DNA of 64,000 nucleotides from Shewanella sp. VB17 (GTDB taxonomy: Bacteria; Pseudomonadota; Gammaproteobacteria; Enterobacterales; Shewanellaceae), in contig NZ_JABRVS010000001.1 of the NCBI RefSeq assembly GCF_013248905.1, positions 992,001-1,056,000 of the forward strand, in the 5' to 3' direction. The notes under the pieces are model-generated. The model was not told the DNA's origin. It did not search any database and worked only from the letters and a program-made list of their open reading frames with translations. Positions within the stretch are counted from its first letter, which is position 1, and the number at the start of each line of letters is the position of its first letter. The position numbers were made by a program, and so were the translations under genes. Shown here one piece after another: positions 28,079-37,176 of this stretch.

Positions 28079-28365
28079 TGATTTTTGTCGCTTGACTGAG
28101 CCATATGGATGCAGATTAATATTGTTTTGATGCACTCTGGCGGGTGAATATTCCTACCGTATTACTGGTTGGTAGACCTAGCGATTCATCAATAATGACT
28201 ATAATTACCTACTTTTTACTTGTCCATATTAGTCCATACTTGTCAAAAAGCTCAATACTTTACTAAGCTTAAATACACTAGTTAGATTCTCAGATCAGCT
28301 AAAGTAACGGTGTTATGAGTTATGGTCACAATCAGCGAGTTAAGCAGAGCCGAAGGAGATAGGCA
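28079..28365 (+). promoter_or_regulatory. Upstream region of the major pilin gene mshA
   Basis: A 287-base spacer, the largest between msh structural genes, so mshA is likely to have its own promoter. TATAAT at 28200-28205 is a perfect -10 but has no good -35. Two copies of GTCCATA (28222-28228 and 28232-28238) follow. A ribosome site AAGGAGA lies just before the mshA ATG. No sigma-54 site was found. Confidence 0.35.
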
Positions 28366-28863
28366 ATGAGAAGAGCAAAACAACAAGGTTTTACGTTAAT
28401 TGAGTTGGTTGTAGTGATCATTATTTTAGGGATTTTGGCGGTCACGGCAGCCCCTAAATTTATTAATCTTCAAGGGGATGCAAGAGCGTCCACCTTAGAG
28501 GGGTTTAGGTCTGCTTTACAAGGGGCTAACTCACTGGTGTTTTCAAAAGCGGCGTTAGCGGGTGAGGAGCGTATTGCCGATGCAACAGCTTGGGCGGCCA
28601 ATACTGGGAATCCTACAGGTGTCGATATGGGCACCGGAACCCCAATACTCACCGTGTATGGTTACCTACCCGCTGATGGCGCTGCACTTGCAGCAGCGAT
28701 GGATATTGACTTGGGTAATTGGACGATAACGGCCGCCACTGGTCAACTGACCATTAGCCCAGCAGGGGCAACGGCTGCGACGTGTAACTTTGTGTATGCG
28801 GTGGCCACAGCCACAGCTCCCCCGACATATACGCTTTATGCTGGAGTTAATTTCGCTTGTTAA
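28366..28863 (+). CDS. mshA: MSHA major pilin MshA
   Basis: MshA is the main subunit of the MSHA type IV pilus, used in surface attachment and biofilm start. The 165-residue prepilin has a short leader ending Gly8, then FTLIEL with Glu at mature position 5 and the hydrophobic helix VVVIIILGILAVTAAPKF. Two C-terminal cysteines, Cys140 and Cys165, can form the disulfide loop typical of pilins. AAGGAG lies eight bases before the ATG, a strong site that fits high expression. A strong stem-loop follows directly. Confidence 0.95.
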   Translation: MRRAKQQGFTLIELVVVIIILGILAVTAAPKFINLQGDARASTLEGFRSALQGANSLVFSKAALAGEERIADATAWAANTGNPTGVDMGTGTPILTVYGYLPADGAALAAAMDIDLGNWTITAATGQLTISPAGATAATCNFVYAVATATAPPTYTLYAGVNFAC

Positions 28864-28884
28864 ATTGATTTTTACTTTTACTTT

Positions 28885-28915
28885 GGTAAAAAGCCTGTCA
28901 TACAGGCTTTTTACC
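28885..28915. terminator. Stem-loop between mshA and mshC
   Basis: GGTAAAAAGCCTGT (28885-28898) pairs perfectly over 14 bases with ACAGGCTTTTTACC (28902-28915) around a three-base loop. The T run lies inside the stem. It starts 22 bases after the mshA stop and should end or attenuate transcription, or stabilise the mshA message. Confidence 0.88.
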
Positions 28916-29051
28916 ATTCCCCATTCAAATACATGCCTACACAGTTAAAGGTTTAACTTTATATCAATAGGATAAGTATTTTAGTTGATAGCGTTAGTGA
29001 GTAAACCATCATACTGAGCGTAAAGTCGATCGAATTTACAGGTAAGAACAG

Positions 29052-29513
29052 ATGCACAAAAAGTTGGGTTTCACGCTAGTCGAGCTAGTCACCACCATGT
29101 TATTAATTGGCATACTCTCAGTGATTGTATTACCTCGCATGATGACAAGTTCCAGTTACAGCGCTTTTACCTTACGCGATGAGTTTATTAGTGAGCTACG
29201 TAAAGCTCAGTTGTTGGCAATGAATAATCAGGGGCGTTGCTATCGCGTTGCTGTTGATGCCCAAGGTTATCAATTGCAAAGGTTTAGTGACTTAACATGT
29301 ACTAGCATTGCTCTCCCTACTGAGTCGAAGCGAGCCTTCGAAGGCGGTGCCAGTTTGTCTTTGGTGAGTAACGCAAGTGATAGTTTTAATATGGATTTTC
29401 GTAACAGTAATGGCGTCTCCAGCTTGGGGTGTGCAGGGGCATGCATTAATGTGATTGCTGCTGACAAGTTAGTCGTCAATGTCGAGAGTCAGGGGTATAT
29501 CCATGGCCGCTAA
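29052..29513 (+). CDS. mshC: Minor prepilin MshC
   Basis: A 153-residue GspH-like prepilin with a very short leader ending Gly6, then FTLVEL and a hydrophobic helix (TTMLLIGILSVIVLPRM). Four cysteines follow the helix region, in GRCYRV, LTCTS and LGCAGAC. It is the first gene after the mshA stem-loop and overlaps mshD by 11 bases. Confidence 0.92.
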   Translation: MHKKLGFTLVELVTTMLLIGILSVIVLPRMMTSSSYSAFTLRDEFISELRKAQLLAMNNQGRCYRVAVDAQGYQLQRFSDLTCTSIALPTESKRAFEGGASLSLVSNASDSFNMDFRNSNGVSSLGCAGACINVIAADKLVVNVESQGYIHGR

Positions 29514-30069
29514 TTTGCTTACGCAAGTCAACAGTCAATCACGTGTTAAAGGGTTTACCTTAATTGAGTTAGTGGTTGGTATGGTCGTCTTGAGTATTGC
29601 CTTAGTGATGTTATCGACCATGTTATTTCCTCAAGCTGACCGCGCCGCTAAGACTTTACATCGGGTACGCTCTGCTGAATTGGCTCACTCTGTTCTTAAT
29701 GAAATTTGGGGCAAGCGTTACGATCAAAACACAGATGCGAATGGTGGTATACCTGCTTGTGGGGCAGCGGCTAATATTCCTTTAGGTCTACCCGCTGGTG
29801 TTGCTTGTACTACTGTCGCTAATTTAGGCCCTGAGGGTGAGACGCGAAATAATTACAATGATGTTGATGATTATCATGGGCTAAGTGAAAACGACACCAT
29901 GCTCAATTCGACCCTGACGTATGCGAGCCAGTACACTAGATACTTATTATCGGTGAATGTAGTTTATCTTAACCCAAGTACCGATTTAAACAGCAAGCTT
30001 GTCACTATTAGAGTAACCACGCCCAATAAGGAAGTGATCACCTATAATATCATTAGGAGTAATTACTGA
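29503..30069 (+). CDS. mshD: Minor prepilin MshD
   Basis: A 188-residue prepilin. The ATG at 29503 is preferred because CAGGGG lies about seven bases upstream; an in-frame ATG at 29479 has no ribosome site. The leader ends Gly17, then FTLIEL with the helix VVGMVVLSIALVMLSTML. Two cysteines in PACGAA and VACTT may pair. The stop overlaps the mshO start in a TGATG junction. Confidence 0.92.
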   Translation: MAANLLTQVNSQSRVKGFTLIELVVGMVVLSIALVMLSTMLFPQADRAAKTLHRVRSAELAHSVLNEIWGKRYDQNTDANGGIPACGAAANIPLGLPAGVACTTVANLGPEGETRNNYNDVDDYHGLSENDTMLNSTLTYASQYTRYLLSVNVVYLNPSTDLNSKLVTIRVTTPNKEVITYNIIRSNY

Positions 30070-30896
30070 TGGTGAGGTTAATAAATGCCAAAACAAGCCG
30101 TGGGTTTACACTGGTTGAGATGGTGACTGTGATCATTATTTTAGGTGTGTTAGTGCTTGGTGTAAGCAGTTTTGTGGTATTGGGGACACGTATTTTTGTC
30201 GAGTCTACTTCAGTAGAGCAAGTGTTGGCTCAGAGCCGATTTGCCATAGAGAGAATGACCAGAGAGTTGAGAAATGCGCTGCCAAATAGCTTACGTCTGA
30301 CCTCAGGTGATACTGCTGGAGTCTTTTATCAGTGTGTCGAGTTTGTGCCTATTCAGGCGAGTGCATCATATGTTGATTTACCTTTTTCTCCTTCTGCTAG
30401 CAGTAATACTGGGATTGTTTTCACCCCATCTCAAGGGATCAACCCAGCACATAAATTATTGGTTTATCCTCTAACAAATAGTCATGTGTATACAGTGACC
30501 TCACCAGGAAGTGATGGGCGTTTATTTGATGTTAGTAGCTTTATTGCTGCAACTGGCGTGGTAACTTTCGATGCTGCGGTGCGTTTTGCTGAGTCATCAC
30601 CAATCCAACGATATTATATGATTGATGATGCGGTTAGTTACTGTTTTGAATCGGCAGGTGAGCTAAGACGGTATGCCAATTATGGCTTGAATTCGGTGCA
30701 AATGACTCCCAATACTAATGGGGTGTTAATGGCCGAAAATATAACAAATAATTTATCGATTCCAATTGATGCACCGATTAGGTTAACAGGAACTAATTTA
30801 GTTAATAATGCCATGTTGCAATTAGCACCTAGGTTTTCAGTCAATGGCCAAGCGTTTCAATACCAACACCAAGTGCAGGTAATTAATGTTCCCTAG
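30069..30896 (+). CDS. mshO: Minor prepilin MshO
   Basis: A 275-residue PilW/GspJ-like prepilin. The leader ends Gly12, then FTLVEM with a helix VTVIIILGVLVLGVSSFVVLG. The globular region contains IERMTRELRNALPNSLR, a hallmark of this subfamily, and two cysteines in FYQCVEF and SYCFES. It overlaps mshD by one base and mshP by 11. Confidence 0.92.
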   Translation: MVRLINAKTSRGFTLVEMVTVIIILGVLVLGVSSFVVLGTRIFVESTSVEQVLAQSRFAIERMTRELRNALPNSLRLTSGDTAGVFYQCVEFVPIQASASYVDLPFSPSASSNTGIVFTPSQGINPAHKLLVYPLTNSHVYTVTSPGSDGRLFDVSSFIAATGVVTFDAAVRFAESSPIQRYYMIDDAVSYCFESAGELRRYANYGLNSVQMTPNTNGVLMAENITNNLSIPIDAPIRLTGTNLVNNAMLQLAPRFSVNGQAFQYQHQVQVINVP

Positions 30897-31380
30897 TCAA
30901 TGGCATTACCTTCAAAGCTCTAAAAGTGCCTATGGTCATTCGAGATCATTGCGGCAATCTGGCAGTGCTCTTGTTATCGGTATATTTGTTATCACAGTGA
31001 TGTTTTTAATGGCCACAGCGTTGCTCAAGGTCCTAGAAGATGCAGATGAACAGGTCAATATTGAAGTATGGGGAACACGCGCTTTTGCTGCAGCGAATTC
31101 TGGTGCTGATAGAGCGTTAGCCGAGTTGCTGCCGTTAGATAATACGCCGGCCTTATGCGCAAATGTGTCCAGTTCATGGGATATTGGTAATGAAAACCCC
31201 ACATTGGTGGGTTTTCACCGGTGCAGTATTGAGCTGATCTGTGATGATAGCAACATCATTGGCAGTACCACCTTGTACCGAATTAGCAGTACCGCAACTT
31301 GTCAAACCGGTAATTGCACGGTTAATGATGGCAACTGTTTACGGGTCAGTCGCCAAGTGGAGGTAGAAGCGCGTGGGTAA
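30886..31380 (+). CDS. mshP: MSHA biogenesis protein MshP (PilX-like)
   Basis: A 164-residue protein with a 25-residue basic N-terminus, then a single hydrophobic segment GSALVIGIFVITVMFLMAT of the PilX type, and a small domain with several cysteines (LCANVS, HRCSIEL, CDDS, TCQTGNCT, NCLRV). It lacks the Glu5 of classical pilins, as PilX-like proteins often do. It overlaps mshO and mshQ and is probably a minor tip component with MshQ. Confidence 0.87.
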   Translation: MFPSQWHYLQSSKSAYGHSRSLRQSGSALVIGIFVITVMFLMATALLKVLEDADEQVNIEVWGTRAFAAANSGADRALAELLPLDNTPALCANVSSSWDIGNENPTLVGFHRCSIELICDDSNIIGSTTLYRISSTATCQTGNCTVNDGNCLRVSRQVEVEARG

Positions 31381-34300
31381 GATGATCCCTTGGTTGTTTT
31401 TTTATGCGTCATTACTGCCACTTATCGCTGTGGCTGTTCCACAATGTGATGAGGTTTTTACCGAACCGTCAAGCAGTGGACTCGATATTGGCTTTGAAGA
31501 TCCGGTAGACATCGGCTCTGCTTTAGGCAATTTAACTTGCACGAGTAGCTGTAGTGCAAACTTTTTGCCGGGGGATTATAATTATCAAGCGGGTACTTTT
31601 CAGGGGAATTATATTACCACCAATGGGGCTACTACTCGGTTATATTTTGATTCATTGTCTGTGAATAATGCTAATTTGAATGCAGGGGGTGACCCTGAAG
31701 ATTTGATCATCTATGTTCGTGATAATTTGTCAATGGCGGGTCAAAATACCATTAATGGCATTGTGTATGTCGAAGGTACCGTCAGTTTGTCAGGTCAATC
31801 GACGATTAGTGGTGGACTGGGAGCCGATGGCACAATAACCATCAATGGTAGTAATAGCGGTGTTAATTTTGATGCGGGTGCAATTTCAGATGCTGATTTT
31901 GGGGGCATGTGTACTCATATCCCACCTACGTTTAATATTCAATTTGGTAAATCGATGACAGGGACTGTTACTTTCGATAAAGCTTTTGATACCGATGTGA
32001 TACCAATCATTTTTTTAATGCCAACAATTTCAACTAATAACCCTGACAGTAATGACGGCCCTGCTTCGGTGTGGCCTGCTGATATGACAAACACCGGATT
32101 TACGTGGAGTCAGCAGGAGCCTGCTAGTCCCAGTAATCGTTATAAAGCGTCGCTTCCTATGGCTGAGGTGCATTGGATTGCTGTGACGCCCGGTGAACAT
32201 ACGCTTTCGGATGGTACCAAGCTAGTGGCTAAAATTATTAATCACAATCAGGCGTTCCGTGTTAATAATAATCCATATATGGATGTCTCTCTTGATTCAG
32301 ATCTGAATGTTGTCTTGCATCAAAAGCAAACCTCTATTAACAATTGTTGGTTAACGACAACGTCAGAGTTTAATAATACTGGTATAGAAATCGCAATGGA
32401 GGCTTCTGAAGTTTACTCTGGGAACCGTTGTCAACCAGGAAACATTAATTCATTACAAAATGAAAAGATCGGTTATCTTGCGATTGAAGAAGGGACTGGT
32501 ACTTTTAATTTTGACGGTGATGAAATTATTTATCAATTTGGGCGTCAATATCGAACACTTTTTAATAACTCAGGTAATTTATCGGCTCAATGTGCGAGTG
32601 AGGGGGTCTTAAGTGGCTTCACTGGTGTGCCGACTTTAGTTGGAGGTAAAAATTCCAGACGTGGCACTGATGGGGGGTGGTTAAGGCGTTGTGAGTTGAC
32701 CAATAACAGCGTTAGCATGGTGATTGATGAGGACACATATAGGGACAACGAGAGAAGTCACGTGTACGAGTTCTATAGTTTTGTTGCGCTGGAGAAAAAA
32801 GAGCGAACATTAACATGTTTTAATGATGATTTCTCTCAAGGTAGTTTAACGGATAACTGGGTGGTTGCGAGTAGCAGCGGTAGCTTTATTCCAGCCATTG
32901 TAAATGGCCGTTTACGACAGACTCAAAATATAAGGTATCAGTCAACATCGACCACTTATCAGCGATTATTTCTTGCAGATGATAATCTCGTCATTATAGA
33001 GTTTGATCATTTTGCCTATGGTGGCAGCGGTGCAGATGGTATTGCGGTGGTTTTGTCTGATTCAAGTATTACCCCACAACCTGGAGCGTTTGGTGGGCCA
33101 TTAGGCTATGGGTTTAGGTCTGGGATCGATGGCTTTGCTGGTGGCTGGTTAGGCGTAGGTATTGACGAGTATGGTAATTTTTCTGCCGAGGGAGGCAGCA
33201 GCAACATTGGGCGGCGGCGTCAAAGTGTGACTTTACGTGGCTCAGGTGCTGGCACGACTGGCTATCGTTACCTCAAGGGAACTTGTAATAATGGGACGAC
33301 CAATACGAATGGCAATTGTTTATCTCCTACAGTAGATAATAATAATGGCAGTCCGACACACAGGTACCGTATTACTGTTGACTCTAGAGTATTGGGGCAG
33401 TCAATCGTCGAGGTTGAGCGAAAAACCAGTGCAGGGTTTGTTTCTATCATCCCCGCTTTTGATGCGGCGAGCGAAACGGGTCAAGCAGCAGTGCCGCAGG
33501 ATTTTATTCTGTCACTAACCGGCTCTACTGGTGGAGCAGATAATATTCATGAAATCGATAACATTGAAGTATGCGCATTAGAATCTCGGCCTATTGGTGT
33601 GGTTATCGATCATTTTGAGTTTACTCATTCAGGGACCGGTTTGACATGTGCGCCAGAGAACCTGACTATCACGGCTTGCGCCAATGCAGATTGCTCTCAA
33701 ACGATCCCTGATGAGGTAATTGTTACTTTGAGCCCTGCGTCTGTTTCTGGCGGCGGTGGATGGAGCGGGACCGGAGTGGTGGGAAATCAAGTGACTTTCA
33801 GTGGTGGTAGCGCTCAAATCCAGTTGAGAAAAACCACGCTTGGGGATGTGAGTATTGGGGTGACCGGATCAATCCCTGGTGCCAAACCCTTTAGTCAAAC
33901 ACTTTGTCGTATCGGAGCTTCAGCACCTTCGGCGCAGAATTGTACCTTAACCTATGCCGAGAGTGGCTTTGTATTTGGGGATGTCAATGCCGTACCCTAT
34001 ATTGGTATCCCAGATGAGTTTGCTAATAAATTTTCAACCAATATACTCGTCAATGCCGTCAAAACAGATGAGCTGACTAAGCAATGCATTACAAACTTTG
34101 CAGGTGAAACTAAATCGGTAGCATTTTGGAATGATTATACCAGTCCAAACTCAGGCTCACAAAGAATTAAGGTCAAGTCTGGTGCCACTCAAATTGACGC
34201 TGGGTTAAACTTAGCCGGTGCTGTAGGGCTCAATTTAACCTTTAATGCTCAAGGGCAAGCAAGCATCGATGTCAATTATGCTGATGCTGGGCAAATGACG

Positions 34301-35719
34301 TTAAATGCCCGTTATACCGGCACAGGTGATGACGCAGGATTGGTCATGAACGGTGCTGATACTTTCGTTCGTTATCCTAAAGGGTTATGTGTCGTACCTG
34401 AGCAAACTTGTACCGCAGGGAATATCTCTTGTCCTGTTTATAAAATGGCCGGTGAGAGTGTGCCATTTGATGTGCAAGCGATGGCTTGGCAAGTGGATGG
34501 CGATACAGATTTATGTGATAACTTATCGACGCCAAATTACGTTCATCAAGGTATTGAGCTCAGCTTCAACTTAGTGGACCCTGCTGGTGGGGTCGATGCG
34601 GCTACTATTAGTGATTATGATCATACCAGTGCTGCAAATGGCATTAATAGTCTCACGCGTGCGGTCTCAGAAGTCGGTGTTTTTACCCTTACCGCTAATC
34701 CACCTTTGTCATATTTAGGCGCCGATAGGCTAATCGATTCTGGGACCAGTGATTTTATTGGCCGCTTTGTTCCTGCTTATTTTGAGTTGTCTGATGCGAG
34801 TATTGCACCTGCTTGCAGCAGTTTTAGTTATATGGAACAACCCTTTTCTCTCATGATGACCCTGAGTGCAAAAAATACATCTGATGAAATTACGCAAAAT
34901 TATTTTGCTGACTTTGCTAAAGCCAATGCGACTTTGGTTGCGAAAGATACTCTCGATGGTGTCGATAGAACGATGAGGCTATCAGGTTTGTCAGCATTGA
35001 GTTGGCCGGCCTCTGATACCGGAGGAATGAGCCGAGGCACGGCAGTCGTGAATGATGATATTAAATTTAGTCGGCTTACTAACACATTTGATGGCCCTTA
35101 TCAGTCACTTAATATCGGTGTTATTATGGATGATGCTGAATCAGGACCAGTGCGCTCTTTGATTAAGGATCCAAATATGGATGCCAGCAGTCCAACTTTG
35201 TGTAGTGGAAACTGTGTCGCTAAAAGAATATCCGTAGAGGATCTGCGATACGGTCGCATGGTACTTGAAAATGGCTACGGGCCTGAGTCTGAAAGCTTAC
35301 GGTTATCATTGAGAACCGAATATGTCAGGCAAGTTTTAGCAGGCGTGCCAACTTGGATAATAAATGGCAATGATTCCTGTTCTGTCTATGATACTCAGAG
35401 TTCAACCGATGCCACCGAAACTCCGACGACAGGCTTGAATATGACCTTGCCGAGTGGTTTTCCGACTATTAATGCCTACACAAATCCCTTGTTAACTCAA
35501 CAGCAAGGTGTTGTTGGTGCTGGTATTAACAATATTTATTTTCTTATGCCGAATGCGTCGGGTGAAGTTTTGCTTAAACTCCATGTTGAACCATGGTTGA
35601 AGTGGTATTGGAACTATGATGGTAGTAATCCGAGCTTACTTTTTGATCCAAGAGCGTCTGCTTTTTTCGGGACTTACCGTGGCCATGATAAAGTGATTTA
35701 TTGGCGTGAAGTCAATTAA
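31373..35719 (+). CDS. mshQ: Giant MSHA protein MshQ with lectin-like domain
   Basis: The 1448-residue product starts at a GTG overlapping mshP; an ATG at 31382 is an alternative three codons later. A hydrophobic signal peptide ends near AVAVPQC. Residues about 481-737 resemble an L-type-lectin/concanavalin-like beta-sandwich: DDFSQGSLTDNW, EFDHFAYGGSGADGIAVVL, GGPLGYG and a later GADNIHEIDNIEV. The C-terminal part from about residue 850 matches the DUF6701 region found in MshQ proteins. It is probably an exported, pilus-linked adhesin or tip protein. The size and modular make-up are normal for MshQ; binding specificity is unknown. Confidence 0.88.
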   Translation: MGKMIPWLFFYASLLPLIAVAVPQCDEVFTEPSSSGLDIGFEDPVDIGSALGNLTCTSSCSANFLPGDYNYQAGTFQGNYITTNGATTRLYFDSLSVNNANLNAGGDPEDLIIYVRDNLSMAGQNTINGIVYVEGTVSLSGQSTISGGLGADGTITINGSNSGVNFDAGAISDADFGGMCTHIPPTFNIQFGKSMTGTVTFDKAFDTDVIPIIFLMPTISTNNPDSNDGPASVWPADMTNTGFTWSQQEPASPSNRYKASLPMAEVHWIAVTPGEHTLSDGTKLVAKIINHNQAFRVNNNPYMDVSLDSDLNVVLHQKQTSINNCWLTTTSEFNNTGIEIAMEASEVYSGNRCQPGNINSLQNEKIGYLAIEEGTGTFNFDGDEIIYQFGRQYRTLFNNSGNLSAQCASEGVLSGFTGVPTLVGGKNSRRGTDGGWLRRCELTNNSVSMVIDEDTYRDNERSHVYEFYSFVALEKKERTLTCFNDDFSQGSLTDNWVVASSSGSFIPAIVNGRLRQTQNIRYQSTSTTYQRLFLADDNLVIIEFDHFAYGGSGADGIAVVLSDSSITPQPGAFGGPLGYGFRSGIDGFAGGWLGVGIDEYGNFSAEGGSSNIGRRRQSVTLRGSGAGTTGYRYLKGTCNNGTTNTNGNCLSPTVDNNNGSPTHRYRITVDSRVLGQSIVEVERKTSAGFVSIIPAFDAASETGQAAVPQDFILSLTGSTGGADNIHEIDNIEVCALESRPIGVVIDHFEFTHSGTGLTCAPENLTITACANADCSQTIPDEVIVTLSPASVSGGGGWSGTGVVGNQVTFSGGSAQIQLRKTTLGDVSIGVTGSIPGAKPFSQTLCRIGASAPSAQNCTLTYAESGFVFGDVNAVPYIGIPDEFANKFSTNILVNAVKTDELTKQCITNFAGETKSVAFWNDYTSPNSGSQRIKVKSGATQIDAGLNLAGAVGLNLTFNAQGQASIDVNYADAGQMTLNARYTGTGDDAGLVMNGADTFVRYPKGLCVVPEQTCTAGNISCPVYKMAGESVPFDVQAMAWQVDGDTDLCDNLSTPNYVHQGIELSFNLVDPAGGVDAATISDYDHTSAANGINSLTRAVSEVGVFTLTANPPLSYLGADRLIDSGTSDFIGRFVPAYFELSDASIAPACSSFSYMEQPFSLMMTLSAKNTSDEITQNYFADFAKANATLVAKDTLDGVDRTMRLSGLSALSWPASDTGGMSRGTAVVNDDIKFSRLTNTFDGPYQSLNIGVIMDDAESGPVRSLIKDPNMDASSPTLCSGNCVAKRISVEDLRYGRMVLENGYGPESESLRLSLRTEYVRQVLAGVPTWIINGNDSCSVYDTQSSTDATETPTTGLNMTLPSGFPTINAYTNPLLTQQQGVVGAGINNIYFLMPNASGEVLLKLHVEPWLKWYWNYDGSNPSLLFDPRASAFFGTYRGHDKVIYWREVN

Positions 35720-36035
35720 CCTTGTTTGTTCGATAGACTGAGTTGGGTTATTGTGACTGACTTGGCTGAATACTAATTGCTGGCGTGAATTGTGCTTTGG
35801 TGGTGACAGGTCCCCTTCTTTATTTATCATTCAGTAAGAGAAGAATCTTTACTATGGCTATTTCGTCGTTTTAGTTGTCATTAAGCATCAATATTTATCA
35901 TGATTTTCATGATAAAGACAAATAAATTGCCTCATTAGCAAATGTTAACCATAAGATGCTTGTTTCATTGCTGTGACGTTGATAGAGTTAGCTGATTTTT
36001 TCAATTTTCAGACTCCACTAAGACAGGCTGGTTAC
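35720..36035 (+). promoter_or_regulatory. mreB upstream region
   Basis: A 316-base spacer between mshQ and mreB. No clear terminator follows mshQ. It contains a perfect inverted repeat at 35894-35916 and an AT-rich stretch that should hold the mre operon promoter. No single -35/-10 pair is convincing. Confidence 0.45.
35894..35916. promoter_or_regulatory. Perfect 10-bp inverted repeat upstream of mreB
   Basis: TTTATCATGA (35894-35903) and TCATGATAAA (35907-35916) are exact reverse complements with a three-base spacer. It lies 120 bases before mreB. It may be an operator or an mRNA hairpin; no T tract follows, so a terminator is less likely. Confidence 0.7.
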
Positions 36036-37085
36036 ATGTTCAAAAAGCTGCGTGGCATTTTTTCTAATGATCTATCGATTGATTTAGGTACGGCTAACAC
36101 TCTCATTTATGTTCGCGGAGAAGGGATCGTGTTGGACGAACCTTCAGTCGTTGCAATACGCGGTGAACGCGGCAGTGGTGGACAAAAGACTGTGGCGGCT
36201 GTCGGTACTGAAGCTAAACAGATGCTAGGTCGTACTCCTGGTAACATTCAAGCTATTCGTCCGATGAAAGACGGTGTTATTGCCGACTTTTATGTGACAG
36301 AGAAAATGTTGCAGCATTTTATTAAGCAAGTGCATAACAACAGTGTATTTCGCCCTAGCCCTCGAGTGTTGGTGTGTGTGCCTGTAGGGGCAACGCAAGT
36401 TGAGCGACGTGCTATCAGAGAATCCGCTATGGGTGCCGGTGCACGTGAAGTTTATCTCATTGAAGAGCCGATGGCGGCGGCAATTGGTGCTGGTTTACCG
36501 GTATCTGAAGCCACAGGTTCTATGGTTGTCGATATCGGTGGTGGTACCACTGAAGTGGCGATTATTTCGTTAAATGGTGTGGTTTATTCCTCTTCGGTAC
36601 GCATCGGCGGTGATAAATTTGATGATGCTATTATTAATTACGTTCGTCGTAATTATGGTAGTTTAATTGGTGAAGCGACAGCTGAACGCATTAAGCACAC
36701 TATTGGGACGGCATACCCAGGTGATGAAGTACTTGAAATTGAAGTACGTGGCCGTAATTTAGCTGAAGGTGTCCCGCGAAGCTTTACTTTAAATAGTAAT
36801 GAGATCCTAGAAGCACTCCAAGAGCCGCTTTCTGGCATCGTCAGTGCTGTTATGGTAGCACTTGAGCAATCTCCACCAGAATTGGCATCGGATATTTCTG
36901 AGCGTGGTATGGTACTGACTGGCGGCGGTGCTTTAATTCGTGATCTTGATCGTTTGCTTATGCAAGAGACAGGGATTCCTGTGATGGTTGCCGACGATCC
37001 ATTGACGTGTGTAGCTCGCGGTGGCGGCAAAGCGTTAGAGATGATCGATATGCATGGTGGCGATCTTTTCTCGGAAGAAAACTAA
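36036..37085 (+). CDS. mreB: Rod shape-determining protein MreB
   Basis: MreB is the actin-like filament that guides lateral wall synthesis at the inner membrane. The ATG at 36036 gives the canonical MFKKLRGIFSNDLSIDLG start and 349 residues (E. coli 347); an earlier in-frame start would add 21 atypical residues. ATP-binding blocks are IDLGTANTLIY near residue 15 and MVVDIGGGTTEVAII near 165, and VLTGGGALI near 290. It is followed by a terminator-like stem, yet mreC and mreD continue on the same strand. Confidence 0.98.
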   Translation: MFKKLRGIFSNDLSIDLGTANTLIYVRGEGIVLDEPSVVAIRGERGSGGQKTVAAVGTEAKQMLGRTPGNIQAIRPMKDGVIADFYVTEKMLQHFIKQVHNNSVFRPSPRVLVCVPVGATQVERRAIRESAMGAGAREVYLIEEPMAAAIGAGLPVSEATGSMVVDIGGGTTEVAIISLNGVVYSSSVRIGGDKFDDAIINYVRRNYGSLIGEATAERIKHTIGTAYPGDEVLEIEVRGRNLAEGVPRSFTLNSNEILEALQEPLSGIVSAVMVALEQSPPELASDISERGMVLTGGGALIRDLDRLLMQETGIPVMVADDPLTCVARGGGKALEMIDMHGGDLFSEEN

Positions 37086-37094
37086 TCTACGCTG

Positions 37095-37120
37095 AAAAGG
37101 CGGTATTTTACCGCCTTTTT
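37095..37120 (+). terminator. Terminator-like stem between mreB and mreC
   Basis: AAAAGGCGGT (37095-37104) pairs with ACCGCCTTTT (37110-37119) and runs into a short T tract. It begins ten bases after the mreB stop, consistent with partial termination that makes MreB more abundant than MreC and MreD. Confidence 0.88.
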
Positions 37121-37176
37121 CATGATCATGTCGTAAGCTTGTTCCAACTAGCTCTTTTCATTACTTATAGTTTTTT

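Noticed and set aside
35973..36035. A longer start for MreB.
   Set aside because: MreB proteins begin with MFKKLRG; the added 21 residues are atypical.
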